Shown here: positions 28,423-37,222 of the stretch, in pieces | Position numbering within the stretch: the stretch's first letter is position 1 | Layout of the letters: every line of letters starts with the position of its first letter | Assembly: GCF_900104085.1 (NCBI RefSeq) | Contig: NZ_FNLD01000002.1 | Span: forward strand, 744,001 to 808,000 | DNA length: 64,000 bases | From: Pseudoxanthomonas sp. CF125 | GTDB lineage: Bacteria; Pseudomonadota; Gammaproteobacteria; Xanthomonadales; Xanthomonadaceae | Direction of reading: 5' to 3' | Program-made: the position numbers and the translations under genes | The notes under the pieces: generated by a model | Told to the model about the DNA's origin: nothing | Database searches by the model: none | What the model saw: the letters and a program-made list of their open reading frames with translations, nothing else

Positions 28423-30807
28423 ATGCGGAACATTCACAGGAATGCGCTGACGGCTTTGATATTGAGCAGCCTGGCCATCGCGCCGGGATATGCGCTGGCA
28501 CAGGACGCGGATGCCGCGCCCGCGCCGCAGAACGATGAGGTCACCGATCTGCAATCGGTGGTGGTGACCGGGGAAATCCAGTACCGCAACCGCACCGAAA
28601 CCACCGCGCCGGAGCTGGTCTACGGCCAGGAATTCTTCGCCCAGTTCGAGCCGGTTTCGGTCGGCGACCAGCTGCGCCGCGTGCCGGGCGTGGCCTTTAC
28701 CAGTGATATCGGCGAGTCCGATTCGCCGCAGTTGCGCGGGCTTGGCCAAGGCTATACCCAGGTGCTGGTGAACGGCCGTCCCATTCCCGGCGCCGGCAAC
28801 GACCGCACCGTGTTCGTCGACCGCATTCCGGCCGAGATCATCGACCGCATCGAGATCGTGCGTTCGCCCAGCGCCGACATCGACAGCCAGGGCGTAGGCG
28901 GCACCATCAACATCATCCTCAAGGACGGCGAAAGCCTGCCGCCGGGCGTGATCGCCCGCGTCGGCGCCACCTACAACACCGATGCCGGCAATATCCGCGG
29001 CAACGGTTCGGTGTCCTGGTCCGGGCGCAACGAAGCAGACACGGTCTTCTATTCGCTCACTCTGGATGCGCAGGAACGCTACAACAATAAAGACACCGTG
29101 CAGGAAGTGTTCGAAAGCGATTCGGTGGGCTTCGACGAGGAAGTCGGCCGGCATGGCTCCGGCGCCGGCCTCGCCCGCTTCGACGACCCTGAAAATTCGT
29201 CGGCGATAGAGCGCACCGAAGAACAGGACAGCCGCGATTCGCGCGACCTGTCGTTCAACGGCGATTTGACCTGGAAGCCGACGGAGGATTCCAGCCTGCG
29301 GCTTGACGCGTTCTACCTGAGCACCGACCGCAAGGAACATCAGGACACTTTCAATTACGAAGGCGACGGCAGCGTCGGCGGGCTCGACCTCGAGAATCCC
29401 GAGCTGGAGTTCGAGGACACCGACATCCAGCAGGACAGCTTCGGTTTGGGCGCCGAGTACCAGAAACAATTGAGCGACGTGAGCAAGTTCAGCCTGCAGG
29501 CGGCCTATGCCAGCTTCACGGACGACACCGTGCAGGACAAGTTCGAGGAAACCAACGAGGATCTGGTCAGCAAGGAAACCACCGACGCCGAAGACGCCGA
29601 ATGGTCGGCCAGCGCGTCCTACACGCGCGAGCTGTCCGACCGGGTGGAAATGAAGGTGGGCGTCTCCGGCAAGGTCAAGGACCGCGACTATCGCCTGATC
29701 GTCGACGACGACCTGGATGACGAAGAGGAATTCACCCGCAACGACGGACGCTTCCAATACAAGGAGCGCCGCCTGGACGCCTATGCGCAATTCAAATGGA
29801 AACTCAGCAGCGCGGTGACGCTGGAAACCGGTCTGCGGGCGGAAAGCACCAAGACCGAACAGGATTTCCAGAACGAACTCTCCGAAGGCGGCGTGCTGGA
29901 AGAGACCATCGTCGGCGATGCGGACAGCAGCGAGTTCATGCTCAATCCGTCCGCTCACCTGCAATGGAAGCTTACCGACAACGATCAGTTCCGCGTCAGC
30001 CTGGCGCGCACGGTCCGCCGGCCCAGCATCGATCAGGTCATTCCGTCGTACGCGCTGGAATCGCCGGCCGACGAAGACGTGACCATAGGCAACCCGGATC
30101 TTTCGTTCGAATCCTCGTGGGGCCTGGACGTAGGTTACGAGCGGCGCTTCGGCGGGCGCGGCGTGTTCGGCGTCAACGTGTTCACGCGGCGGATCTCCGA
30201 CCTGATCGGGCTGGTCAATACAGGCCTGACGGTCGACGAGATCGGCCTGGATCCGGAAGATTTCCCCGGCAATATCTACACCTACCAGAACATCGGCGAT
30301 GCCAAGACCCATGGCGTCGAATTCGATCTGTCCACGCCGCTGGAATTCATGGGCATGTCCGAAACAGGCGTGTTCGCCAACTACACCCGGCTCTGGTCCG
30401 ACCGCGACGATCCGGCCGGCGGCGGCAAGATCGAGATCGACTACCAGCCCAAGTACGTCTATAACGTCGGCGTCACCCAGAACCTGCCTACCTGGAACAT
30501 GAGCTTCGGCTTCAGTTACCAGAAGCAGGGCGAATCGCGTTTCGTCACTTACGGCGAGATCGAAAGCCAGAAGTACGACGGCAATCTGGAATTCTTCGTC
30601 GAAAAGCGTCTTGGCGACCGCTGGGTGCTGCGTCTGACCGGCAATAACCTGCTGGACGCGGACAGCTTGCAGGCCGAAGCCGGGTTCGACGGCGACAACG
30701 GTGCGGAGATCCTGGCCAACCAGGCGGCCTACGACGTGGACGCGTATGAAATCGAGCGCGAGAATTCTTCGCCACGGTGGACCCTCACCTTGCGCGCGGT
30801 GTTCTGA
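28423..30807 (+). CDS. TonB-dependent outer-membrane receptor of the phytate locus
   Basis: The 794-residue receptor has a signal peptide (cleaved near YALAQ), a TonB-box-like segment DLQSVVVTG, a plug domain (GDQLRRVPGVAF..., QVLVNGRPIPG, IDRIEIVRSPSADIDSQGVGGTINI) and a beta-barrel ending in LTLRAVF with a terminal Phe. It lies between two phytase-type genes, so transport of phytate or partly dephosphorylated inositol phosphates is the best inference. The extracellular regions are rich in Asp/Glu, which does not exclude metal-phytate complexes. The divergent region with the phytase gene is about 200 bases. Confidence 0.9.
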   Translation: MRNIHRNALTALILSSLAIAPGYALAQDADAAPAPQNDEVTDLQSVVVTGEIQYRNRTETTAPELVYGQEFFAQFEPVSVGDQLRRVPGVAFTSDIGESDSPQLRGLGQGYTQVLVNGRPIPGAGNDRTVFVDRIPAEIIDRIEIVRSPSADIDSQGVGGTINIILKDGESLPPGVIARVGATYNTDAGNIRGNGSVSWSGRNEADTVFYSLTLDAQERYNNKDTVQEVFESDSVGFDEEVGRHGSGAGLARFDDPENSSAIERTEEQDSRDSRDLSFNGDLTWKPTEDSSLRLDAFYLSTDRKEHQDTFNYEGDGSVGGLDLENPELEFEDTDIQQDSFGLGAEYQKQLSDVSKFSLQAAYASFTDDTVQDKFEETNEDLVSKETTDAEDAEWSASASYTRELSDRVEMKVGVSGKVKDRDYRLIVDDDLDDEEEFTRNDGRFQYKERRLDAYAQFKWKLSSAVTLETGLRAESTKTEQDFQNELSEGGVLEETIVGDADSSEFMLNPSAHLQWKLTDNDQFRVSLARTVRRPSIDQVIPSYALESPADEDVTIGNPDLSFESSWGLDVGYERRFGGRGVFGVNVFTRRISDLIGLVNTGLTVDEIGLDPEDFPGNIYTYQNIGDAKTHGVEFDLSTPLEFMGMSETGVFANYTRLWSDRDDPAGGGKIEIDYQPKYVYNVGVTQNLPTWNMSFGFSYQKQGESRFVTYGEIESQKYDGNLEFFVEKRLGDRWVLRLTGNNLLDADSLQAEAGFDGDNGAEILANQAAYDVDAYEIERENSSPRWTLTLRAVF

Positions 30808-30885
30808 GCGTTTCGCAGAATGCAATAACGCAGTCGACCGATGGCCTCCCAGGAGGTCATCGGTCCATCCGGCAGAAGGAAAAAC

Positions 30886-32175
30886 ATGTCATCGATACGC
30901 TTCGGATGCGCGGTCGCGCGCCTGTCCTGCATTGGCGTCCTGACAGCGTGCGCGGCCGGTTGCGCCGCCGAAGGTCGGACCTCGGCTACCGGTCCTCAAG
31001 CCGTGCATGGGGACGATCTGCGTCTCGAGCGGGTGGTGATGCTGATGCGGCACGGCGTACGGCCGCCGACCAGGGCCAAGGTCGCACCCGAGGCACTGCA
31101 CGATAAATCCTGGCCGAAGTGGTCGGTGGATTTCGGCGAACTCACCGCGCACGGCTACGACGCAGTGCGCCTGCTGGGGCAGTGGGACCGCGCCAACTGG
31201 GTGGCCCGCGGGCTGCTGCCGGCGACGGGCTGTCCCGCCGAAGCCGACGTGGAGGTCGCGGCCAGCAACAAGTCGCGCACCCAGGCGACCGCACGGGCGC
31301 TGGTGGAAGGCATGGCGCCCGGCTGCGCACTGCATGTCGAATTTCCCGCCACTCCCGACGACGACGTCGAGTTCCATCCGCTGGATGCCGGCGCAATGCC
31401 CATCGATGCGGACGAAGCAATGCGCGCGGTGGCGGCGCTTGCGCCGGCCGGCGGCATGCAGGCAGAAATCGCCACGCATGCCGAACGCTTCGCTTTGCTC
31501 AACAAGGCGCTGGGATGCGAAGGCTCGCGCAAGAGCGCTGCTTGCGATGTATCGGCGCTGCCTGCGGGTCTGGTGCGCAATGAGGGCGACCGGCCCGATG
31601 TCGGCGATCCCTTCGGTTTGGCTTCGACGATCAGCCAGACTTTCCTGCTGGAATACCTGGAAGGCATGCCGATGCGGGACGTGGCCTGGGGCCGGCTGAC
31701 GCGCGGGCAGATCGAAGAGTTGCTGGAATTCCATTCGCTGAAGTTCTACTACGAAGGACGCGCACCTTACGTGGCAGCGCGCGCGGCCTCGCCGCTGGCC
31801 GCGCGCATGCTCGAGGCGATGGAGCAGGGGCCGCGACTCACCGTGCTGGTGGGACACGACACCAACATCGCCGACCTGGGCGGGCTGCTGGATCTGCACT
31901 GGCAGGTGCCCAGCTATCCGCGCGACGATCCGCCGCCGGGTGGCGCGCTGGGATTCGAAGTGCTGGCCGATGCATCGGGAAAACGCTTCGTGCGTGCGTT
32001 CTATCGTTCGCAGACCATGGACCAAGTGCGCGAACTGCAGCCGTTGTCGGCAGCCAACGCGCCCGCCTACCAATACCTGCCGATTCCCGGTTGCGACAAC
32101 GGCTGCCCATTGCCGGAATTCGAAGCGCTGCTCCGCTCGCGCCTGGTGCGGCCGCTGAAGTCCGCCGGCCGCTGA
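30886..32175 (+). CDS. Exported histidine-acid phosphatase, phytase-like
   Basis: The 429-residue enzyme is in the branch-2 histidine phosphatase family (AppA/Agp type). The phosphate pocket RHGVRPPT starts at Arg55 and the proton-donor motif is GHDTNIADL (His324, Asp325). The ATG at 30886 follows AGAAGGA; an in-frame ATG at 30841 would bury the signal sequence. The N-terminus is a signal peptide, with LTAC at 19-22 possibly serving as a lipobox, so the enzyme may be lipid-anchored. It follows the TonB receptor by 78 bases and is likely co-transcribed. Enzymes of this type degrade phytate to inositol monophosphate, but glucose-1-phosphatase activity is an alternative. Confidence 0.88.
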   Translation: MSSIRFGCAVARLSCIGVLTACAAGCAAEGRTSATGPQAVHGDDLRLERVVMLMRHGVRPPTRAKVAPEALHDKSWPKWSVDFGELTAHGYDAVRLLGQWDRANWVARGLLPATGCPAEADVEVAASNKSRTQATARALVEGMAPGCALHVEFPATPDDDVEFHPLDAGAMPIDADEAMRAVAALAPAGGMQAEIATHAERFALLNKALGCEGSRKSAACDVSALPAGLVRNEGDRPDVGDPFGLASTISQTFLLEYLEGMPMRDVAWGRLTRGQIEELLEFHSLKFYYEGRAPYVAARAASPLAARMLEAMEQGPRLTVLVGHDTNIADLGGLLDLHWQVPSYPRDDPPPGGALGFEVLADASGKRFVRAFYRSQTMDQVRELQPLSAANAPAYQYLPIPGCDNGCPLPEFEALLRSRLVRPLKSAGR

Positions 32176-32189
32176 TTCCGCCGAATGCG

Positions 32190-33167
32190 TTACAGGCGCA
32201 CCGGCGCGCCGGTGCGCACCGATTGCGCGGCGGCCTCGGCCAGGGCCAGGGCGGCGACGCCGTCGGCGTAGCCCACCGATGCGGCGGCGCCATCGAGCAT
32301 GTCAGCGAAATGATCCATCTCGCGGCGATAGGCTTCTGCGTAGCGGTCCAGGAAGAAGTTCTGGAAGCGGTCCGCAGCCGCGCCGTTCTCGCTCCATACC
32401 TGCACGGTGCTTTCGGTGACGTTGTCGGCGCGGACCATGCCGGCCGAGGCATAGGCTTCGATGCGCTGGTCGTAGCCGAAGCCGGAGCGCCGCGAGTTGG
32501 AGATCACGCAGATGCGGCCCGAGGCGGTCTTCAACACCGTGCGTGCGGTATCCACGTCGCCCAGTTTGCCTATTTCCGGATCCACCAGGCAGCTGCCGGC
32601 GGCGTAGACCTCCACTGGCTCTTCTCCCAATAGCCACCGCGCCATGTCGAAGTCGTGGATGGCCATGTCCTTGAACAGGCCGCCGGACACTGCGACATAC
32701 GAAGGCGGCGGCGGGCTGGGATCGTTGGAGGTGATCTGCAGCGTTTCCAGCGTGCCGATGGCGCCGCTGTCCAGGCGCGCCTTCAATGCCTGGAAGTTGG
32801 GATCGAAGCGGCGGTTGAAGGCCAGCAGCAGTTTCGCTTTCGACAACTGGCCCGCTGCGCTGCGCGCACGCGCCAGGTCCTGGTCGATGGGCTTCTCGCA
32901 GAACACGGCCTTGCCGGCCGCCGCTGCGCGCACGCTGTAATCCAGGTGGGTATCGGTGGAGCTGGCGATGATCACGCCGGCCACCGATGCGTCATCCATC
33001 GTCTGATCCAAGCTCAGCACCGGGCAACCGTATTCCTGCGCCAGCGATTGTGCCGAAGCGTCGATGGCATCGACCACGCCGGCCAGTTCGATACGCGGAT
33101 TGAAAGCGGCGTTCTTGGCATGGATGCGGCCGATGCGTCCGGCGCCGATAAGTACGACCTTGTGCAT
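32190..33167 (-). CDS. iolG: Inositol 2-dehydrogenase-type oxidoreductase (Gfo/Idh/MocA), copy 2
   Basis: The 325-residue NAD-dependent enzyme has a Rossmann start (GAGRIGRIHAKNAA), the EKP motif (CEKPIDQDLA) with catalytic Lys, a NRRFDPNF segment and the D-x-x-x-H catalytic pair in KDMAIHDFDMARWLLGEEP. In the pathway it oxidises myo-inositol to scyllo-inosose. It lies 13 bases downstream of a close paralogue in the same orientation and converges on the acid phosphatase gene. One copy may act on another stereoisomer such as scyllo- or D-chiro-inositol. Confidence 0.87.
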   Translation of the reverse strand: MHKVVLIGAGRIGRIHAKNAAFNPRIELAGVVDAIDASAQSLAQEYGCPVLSLDQTMDDASVAGVIIASSTDTHLDYSVRAAAAGKAVFCEKPIDQDLARARSAAGQLSKAKLLLAFNRRFDPNFQALKARLDSGAIGTLETLQITSNDPSPPPPSYVAVSGGLFKDMAIHDFDMARWLLGEEPVEVYAAGSCLVDPEIGKLGDVDTARTVLKTASGRICVISNSRRSGFGYDQRIEAYASAGMVRADNVTESTVQVWSENGAAADRFQNFFLDRYAEAYRREMDHFADMLDGAAASVGYADGVAALALAEAAAQSVRTGAPVRL

Positions 33168-33180
33168 GGAGTTTCCCCTT

Positions 33181-34167
33181 CTAAAGATGGATGACGGTGC
33201 CGCTGCGCATCGACGCCGCGCAGGCTTCGGCCAGGACCAATGCGGCTACGCCGTCGGCATAGCCCACCAGCGGTTGCGCGCGACCGTGCAGTACGTCGGC
33301 GAAGTGATGGATCTGGTCGCGGTAGCCGTCCTGGTAGCGAGAGGCGAAACCCGGATGGATCGGCGCGCTGGATACGGCTTGTTCGGTCAGCGTTTGCAAC
33401 GTGTCCTGCTGCATGTTGCCGGCGCTGAGCATGCCGGAAGAACCGAAGGCCTCGATGCGCTGGTCGTAGCCGTAGCCGCTGCGGCGCGTGTTGGAAATCA
33501 CGCACAGCTTGCCGGATGCGGTCTTGAGCACGGTGCGCGCGGTATCCACGTCGCCCAGGCGGCCGATCTCCGGGTCGACCAGGCAACTGGCGGTGGTGTA
33601 GAGCTCCACCGGTTCCTCGCCCAGCAGCCAGCGCGCCATGTCCAGATCGTGGATGGTGAAGTCCTTGAACAGGCCGCCGCTGGTGGGAATGAAACCCGGC
33701 GGCGGCGAGGCGGGGTCGTGGTTGATCAGGTGCAGCGATTCCAGCCTGCCGATCGCGCCAGTGTCGAGTTTCTGTTTCAACGCCTTGAAGTGCGGATCGA
33801 AGCGTCGGTTGAAACCGAGCAGGAAGCGCGCGCCTTCGAAGCGCGATTGCGCCTGCAGCGCTTTCTGCAGGTCCAGGTCGATGGGTTTTTCACAGAACAC
33901 CGCCTTGCCGGCTTCCACCGCGGCCAGCGCGTTGGCCAGATGCTGGTCGGTGGAGCTGCAGACCAGTACGCCCTGGATCAAGGGATCGGCCAACGCCTGT
34001 TCCAGCGTGGCGGGCCGCGCGTCGAAGCGCTGGCACATGGCCTGTGCGGCCTCGGGCCGCGGATCGACCACGTACTTCAGCCTCAGGCCCGGGTGCCGGG
34101 CCGCGTTGGGGCCATGCACCTGGCCCATGCGCCCGGCGCCGATCAGCGCTAACTCGATGCGTTCCAC
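33181..34167 (-). CDS. iolG: Inositol 2-dehydrogenase-type oxidoreductase (Gfo/Idh/MocA), copy 1
   Basis: The 328-residue paralogue shares most motifs with the next gene: GAGRMGQVHGPNAARHP, CEKPIDLDL, FNRRFDPHFK, TIHDLDMARWLLGEEPVE and LVDPEIGRLGDVDTARTVLKTASG. The last of these is nearly identical in both copies, pointing to a local tandem duplication. It is transcribed divergently from the rpiR-type regulator through an AT-rich operator region, so it is probably controlled by that protein. Function is myo-inositol (or isomer) oxidation. Confidence 0.88.
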   Translation of the reverse strand: MERIELALIGAGRMGQVHGPNAARHPGLRLKYVVDPRPEAAQAMCQRFDARPATLEQALADPLIQGVLVCSSTDQHLANALAAVEAGKAVFCEKPIDLDLQKALQAQSRFEGARFLLGFNRRFDPHFKALKQKLDTGAIGRLESLHLINHDPASPPPGFIPTSGGLFKDFTIHDLDMARWLLGEEPVELYTTASCLVDPEIGRLGDVDTARTVLKTASGKLCVISNTRRSGYGYDQRIEAFGSSGMLSAGNMQQDTLQTLTEQAVSSAPIHPGFASRYQDGYRDQIHHFADVLHGRAQPLVGYADGVAALVLAEACAASMRSGTVIHL

Positions 34168-34197
34168 GGTCGTCCTCGCGGGGCTGGGCCAATGAAT

Positions 34198-34231
34198 GGA
34201 AGTTCTATTCTATTTCATATTGTAATAGAAT
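34198..34231. promoter_or_regulatory. AT-rich operator candidate between iolG and the RpiR regulator
   Basis: The divergent gap is strikingly AT-rich. It contains GGAAGTTCTATTCT (34198-34211), close to the GGAA-N6-TTCC pattern reported for RpiR-type IolR, and an inverted repeat ATTCTATT-N9-AATAGAAT (34207-34231). Confidence 0.5.
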
Positions 34232-34300
34232 TTCCAAGAAAATACTTTATATTCCATTCTCCGGCAGGTGCCGGGCATCGCATTGGCAAGGAGTGGCCGT

Positions 34301-35194
34301 ATGGCCGAATCGAATACCCCGCCGACCACGGCCGAAGAACTGCGTGCGGCGATCCTGGCCCGCTACGAGTCGCTCAGCAAGCGTCTGCAGCAGATCGCCC
34401 GCTACGTGCTGGATGAGCCCAACGCGGTGGCGCTGGAGACGCTGGCCGTGCTGGCTGATCGCACCGGCGTGCAGCCCTCGGCCATCGTGCGTTTCGCCAA
34501 GTATTTCGGCTTCGACGGCGCCACCCAGATGCAGCGCCTGTTCCGCGACGGCCTGCTGTCGGGCACTGCGCCGATGGGCTACAGCGAGCGCGTGCGCGAG
34601 TTCACCCAGAACGTGGAAGGCAAGGCGGTCGGCGACCCGGGGCAGGTGCTGGGAGAATTCGTCGAAGGCAATATCCTGGCCATGCAGAACCTGGGCAAGA
34701 TCGTCGGCCGCGACGACCTCAGTCGTGCGGTGAAGCTCATTTCCCAGGCAGAAACGGTGTACGTGGCCGGCTTCCGCCGCTCGTTCCCGGTGGCGGCCTA
34801 TCTTGCGTATTCGCTGTTGCAGGTGGACAAGCGCACGGTCTTCATCGATAGCTTGGGCGGCATGTCGCTGCAGCAGGTGCACGCCATCACTGCCCGCGAC
34901 TTGCTGATCGCGGTCAGCTACCACCCGTATGCGGAAGAGACCGTGCATGTGGTCGATGCGGCAGTGGAGCGCGGCGCCAAGGTGCTGTCGATCAGCGACA
35001 GCCTGGTCAGCCCGGTAGCCAAGCCGGCCACGCTGGTGCTGCAGGTGCGCGAAGCGGAAATCCGCAAGTTCCGTTCGCTTTCCGCTTCCATGTGCCTGGC
35101 CCAGGCGCTGGTGATTTCCTACGCCTTCGCCGCCAGTCCGGCTGCGGGCGGCGCCAAGAAAGCGGTCGTGCCGGCCAAGCGCGCCAAAAAATGA
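34301..35194 (+). CDS. iolR: RpiR/MurR-family transcriptional regulator, probable IolR
   Basis: The 297-residue protein has an N-terminal RpiR winged-helix domain (LSKRLQQIARYVLDEP...TLAVLADRTGVQPSAIVRFAKYFGFDG) and a SIS sugar-phosphate-binding domain (VYVAGFRRSFPVAAYLAYSL, SYHPYAEETVHVVDAA, ISDSLVSPVA), then a Lys/Ala-rich tail. RpiR-type IolR proteins repress inositol genes and respond to pathway intermediates. It lies between divergent iolG copies and the iolC operon, with similar AT-rich motifs on both sides. The ATG at 34301 follows AAGGAG. Confidence 0.85.
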   Translation: MAESNTPPTTAEELRAAILARYESLSKRLQQIARYVLDEPNAVALETLAVLADRTGVQPSAIVRFAKYFGFDGATQMQRLFRDGLLSGTAPMGYSERVREFTQNVEGKAVGDPGQVLGEFVEGNILAMQNLGKIVGRDDLSRAVKLISQAETVYVAGFRRSFPVAAYLAYSLLQVDKRTVFIDSLGGMSLQQVHAITARDLLIAVSYHPYAEETVHVVDAAVERGAKVLSISDSLVSPVAKPATLVLQVREAEIRKFRSLSASMCLAQALVISYAFAASPAAGGAKKAVVPAKRAKK

Positions 35195-35235
35195 AACATA
35201 TGTTGCTTTAATTTCATTTATGGAATATATGTTAC
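35191..35235. promoter_or_regulatory. Operator/promoter candidate upstream of iolC
   Basis: Two direct copies of GRAAYATATGTTRC occur at 35193-35206 and 35222-35235, and ATGAAA-N15-TTTCAT forms an inverted repeat at 35191-35217. Both copies fit a GRAA-N6-TTRC pattern related to the site on the other side of the regulator gene. Confidence 0.5.
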
Positions 35236-35283
35236 ATCAATTGGGGCGAATGGCGTCCACAACCGGCTGAGGGACGGCCCTGC

Positions 35284-37221
35284 ATGGCGGCGACCGAGCG
35301 ACAACTAGATCTGATCACTCTCGGCCGTTCCTGCATCGATCTGTACGGCGAACAGGTGGGCGGCCGGCTGGAAGACATGATGTCTTTCGCCAAGTACATC
35401 GGCGGCAGCCCTACCAACACCGCGGTCGGTGCCTCGCGCCTGGGCCTGCGCAGCGGCCTGCTGACCCGTGTGGGCGCAGACCACTTCGGTCGCTTCATCC
35501 GCGAACAGCTGGTCCGCGAAGGGGTTTCCACGCAGGGCGTGCTGGAAGACGGCGAACGCCTGACCGCGCTGGTGTTCCTAGGCATCCGCGACCCCGACAC
35601 CTTCCCGCTGATCTTCTACCGCGAGAATTGCGCCGATATGGCGCTGGAAGCGCACGATGTGGACCCGGACTTCATCGGTTCGGCCGGCGCCTTGCTGATT
35701 AACGGGACGCATCTGTCGCGCCCCAATGTGTTCGACGCAAGCCTGCGCGCCTGCGAGATCGCTCGCGCGGCCGGTGCGCGCATCGTGTTCGATATCGACT
35801 ACCGGCCGGTGCTGTGGGGACTGACCGGCAAGGACGCGGGTGAGAACCGTTTCGTGGCCCACGACGCGGTGACCGCACGGTTGCAGGAAGTGCTGCCGCT
35901 TTGCGATCTGATCGTGGGCACCGAGGAAGAAGTGCACATCCTGGGCGGCACTACCGACACCATTGCCGCCTTGCGCGCGATCCGCGAAAAGACCTCCGCG
36001 CTGCTGGTATGCAAGCGCGGCGCGCAAGGATGTTCCGTGTTTCCAGGGGCCATACCCGACCGCCTCGACGAGGGGGTGGTCGGGCGTGGGTTCAAGGTGG
36101 AAGTGTTCAACGTGCTGGGCGCGGGCGATGCGTTCATGGCTGGCTTCCTGCGCGGCTGGCTGCGCGATGAAGCGCTGCACGTCTGCTGCGAATACGGTAA
36201 CGCCTGCGGCGCGATAGTGGTCTCGCGGCACGGTTGTTCGCCGGCCATGCCGACCTGGGAAGAACTGCAACTGTTCCTGCAGGAGACCGCGCGCCCGTTC
36301 CGGCTGCGCGACGACGCGGAGCTGGAGCACGTGCACTGGGCTAGCACGCGGGCGGGGCGGTGGGACGAACTCACCGTGCTGGCCATGGATCATCGCAGCC
36401 AGTTCGAAGCCCTGTGCGAACAGGTCGGCGCCGATCCGGCGCGCATCGTCCAGTTCAAGACGCTGGCGCTCAAGGCTGTGGACCGTCTGGCAAAAGGCGA
36501 TCCCCGCTTCGGCGTGCTGCTGGACGGCCGCTATGGCATGCGCGGACTGGAAGCGGCGGCGGACCGGCCTTATTGGATAGGAAGGCCGATCGAGTTGCCG
36601 GGCTCCTGCCCGCTGGAATTCGAAAGCTCCGCCGACGTGGCCACCGAGATCGCCACCTGGCCGGCCAACCACGTAATCAAGTGTCTGGCCTTCTATCATC
36701 CCGACGACGCGCAGGATCTGCGCGAACGCCAGGAACGGCAGCTGCTGCGCCTGCAGGACGCCGCGCGCAAGACCCGGCATGAACTGCTGGTGGAAATTAT
36801 CGCTTCCCGCAATGGCGCGGTCGACGACACCACGGTATCGCGCGTCATGCAACGGCTCTACGATCTGGGCATGAAGCCCGATTGGTGGAAGCTGGAGCCC
36901 AACGAGAGTCCGCAAGCCTGGGACCACATCGAGCGCACCATCGCGGCCAACGATCCACGCTGTCGCGGTGTGGTGCTGTTGGGGTTGTCGGCGCCAGAAG
37001 AGGAGCTGATCGCCTCGTTCGATGCCGCCGCTTCCACGCCGATCGTGAAGGGATTCGCAGTGGGCAGGACCATATTCGCCGACGCGGCGGAGAAGTGGTT
37101 GGCCGGGAAGATCGACGATGAAAGCGCCATTGCCGATCTTTCGCGCCGGCTGTCGGTTCTGGTGGACGCATGGCGCGCGGCCAAGACACGCGTTGCGGTT
37201 GCCGCCGGGGAAGCAGGCTGA
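35284..37221 (+). CDS. iolC: IolC: 5-dehydro-2-deoxygluconokinase fused to DUF2090 aldolase-like domain
   Basis: The 645-residue protein joins two domains. Residues 1-320 are a PfkB/ribokinase-type sugar kinase (GRSCIDLYGEQVG, IGGSPTNTAVGASRLG, and the GAGDAFMAGFLRG active-site loop with Asp282). Residues about 335-635 are a DUF2090 domain (LTVLAMDHRSQFE, VLLDGRYGMRGLEAA, KCLAFYHPDD, KPDWWKLEP, KGFAVGRTIF) with aldolase-like TIM-barrel features. The kinase phosphorylates 2-deoxy-5-keto-gluconate. The fused part probably performs the next step, cleavage to DHAP and malonate semialdehyde, since no separate iolJ is present. It opens the iolC-D-E-B run. Confidence 0.92.
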   Translation: MAATERQLDLITLGRSCIDLYGEQVGGRLEDMMSFAKYIGGSPTNTAVGASRLGLRSGLLTRVGADHFGRFIREQLVREGVSTQGVLEDGERLTALVFLGIRDPDTFPLIFYRENCADMALEAHDVDPDFIGSAGALLINGTHLSRPNVFDASLRACEIARAAGARIVFDIDYRPVLWGLTGKDAGENRFVAHDAVTARLQEVLPLCDLIVGTEEEVHILGGTTDTIAALRAIREKTSALLVCKRGAQGCSVFPGAIPDRLDEGVVGRGFKVEVFNVLGAGDAFMAGFLRGWLRDEALHVCCEYGNACGAIVVSRHGCSPAMPTWEELQLFLQETARPFRLRDDAELEHVHWASTRAGRWDELTVLAMDHRSQFEALCEQVGADPARIVQFKTLALKAVDRLAKGDPRFGVLLDGRYGMRGLEAAADRPYWIGRPIELPGSCPLEFESSADVATEIATWPANHVIKCLAFYHPDDAQDLRERQERQLLRLQDAARKTRHELLVEIIASRNGAVDDTTVSRVMQRLYDLGMKPDWWKLEPNESPQAWDHIERTIAANDPRCRGVVLLGLSAPEEELIASFDAAASTPIVKGFAVGRTIFADAAEKWLAGKIDDESAIADLSRRLSVLVDAWRAAKTRVAVAAGEAG

Positions 37222-37222
37222 C

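Noticed and set aside
27877-30825. A 982-codon open frame antisense to the phytase/TonB receptor region
   Set aside because: The TonB receptor on the plus strand has a signal peptide, plug and barrel, whereas the antisense translation has no recognisable motif and crosses two genes.
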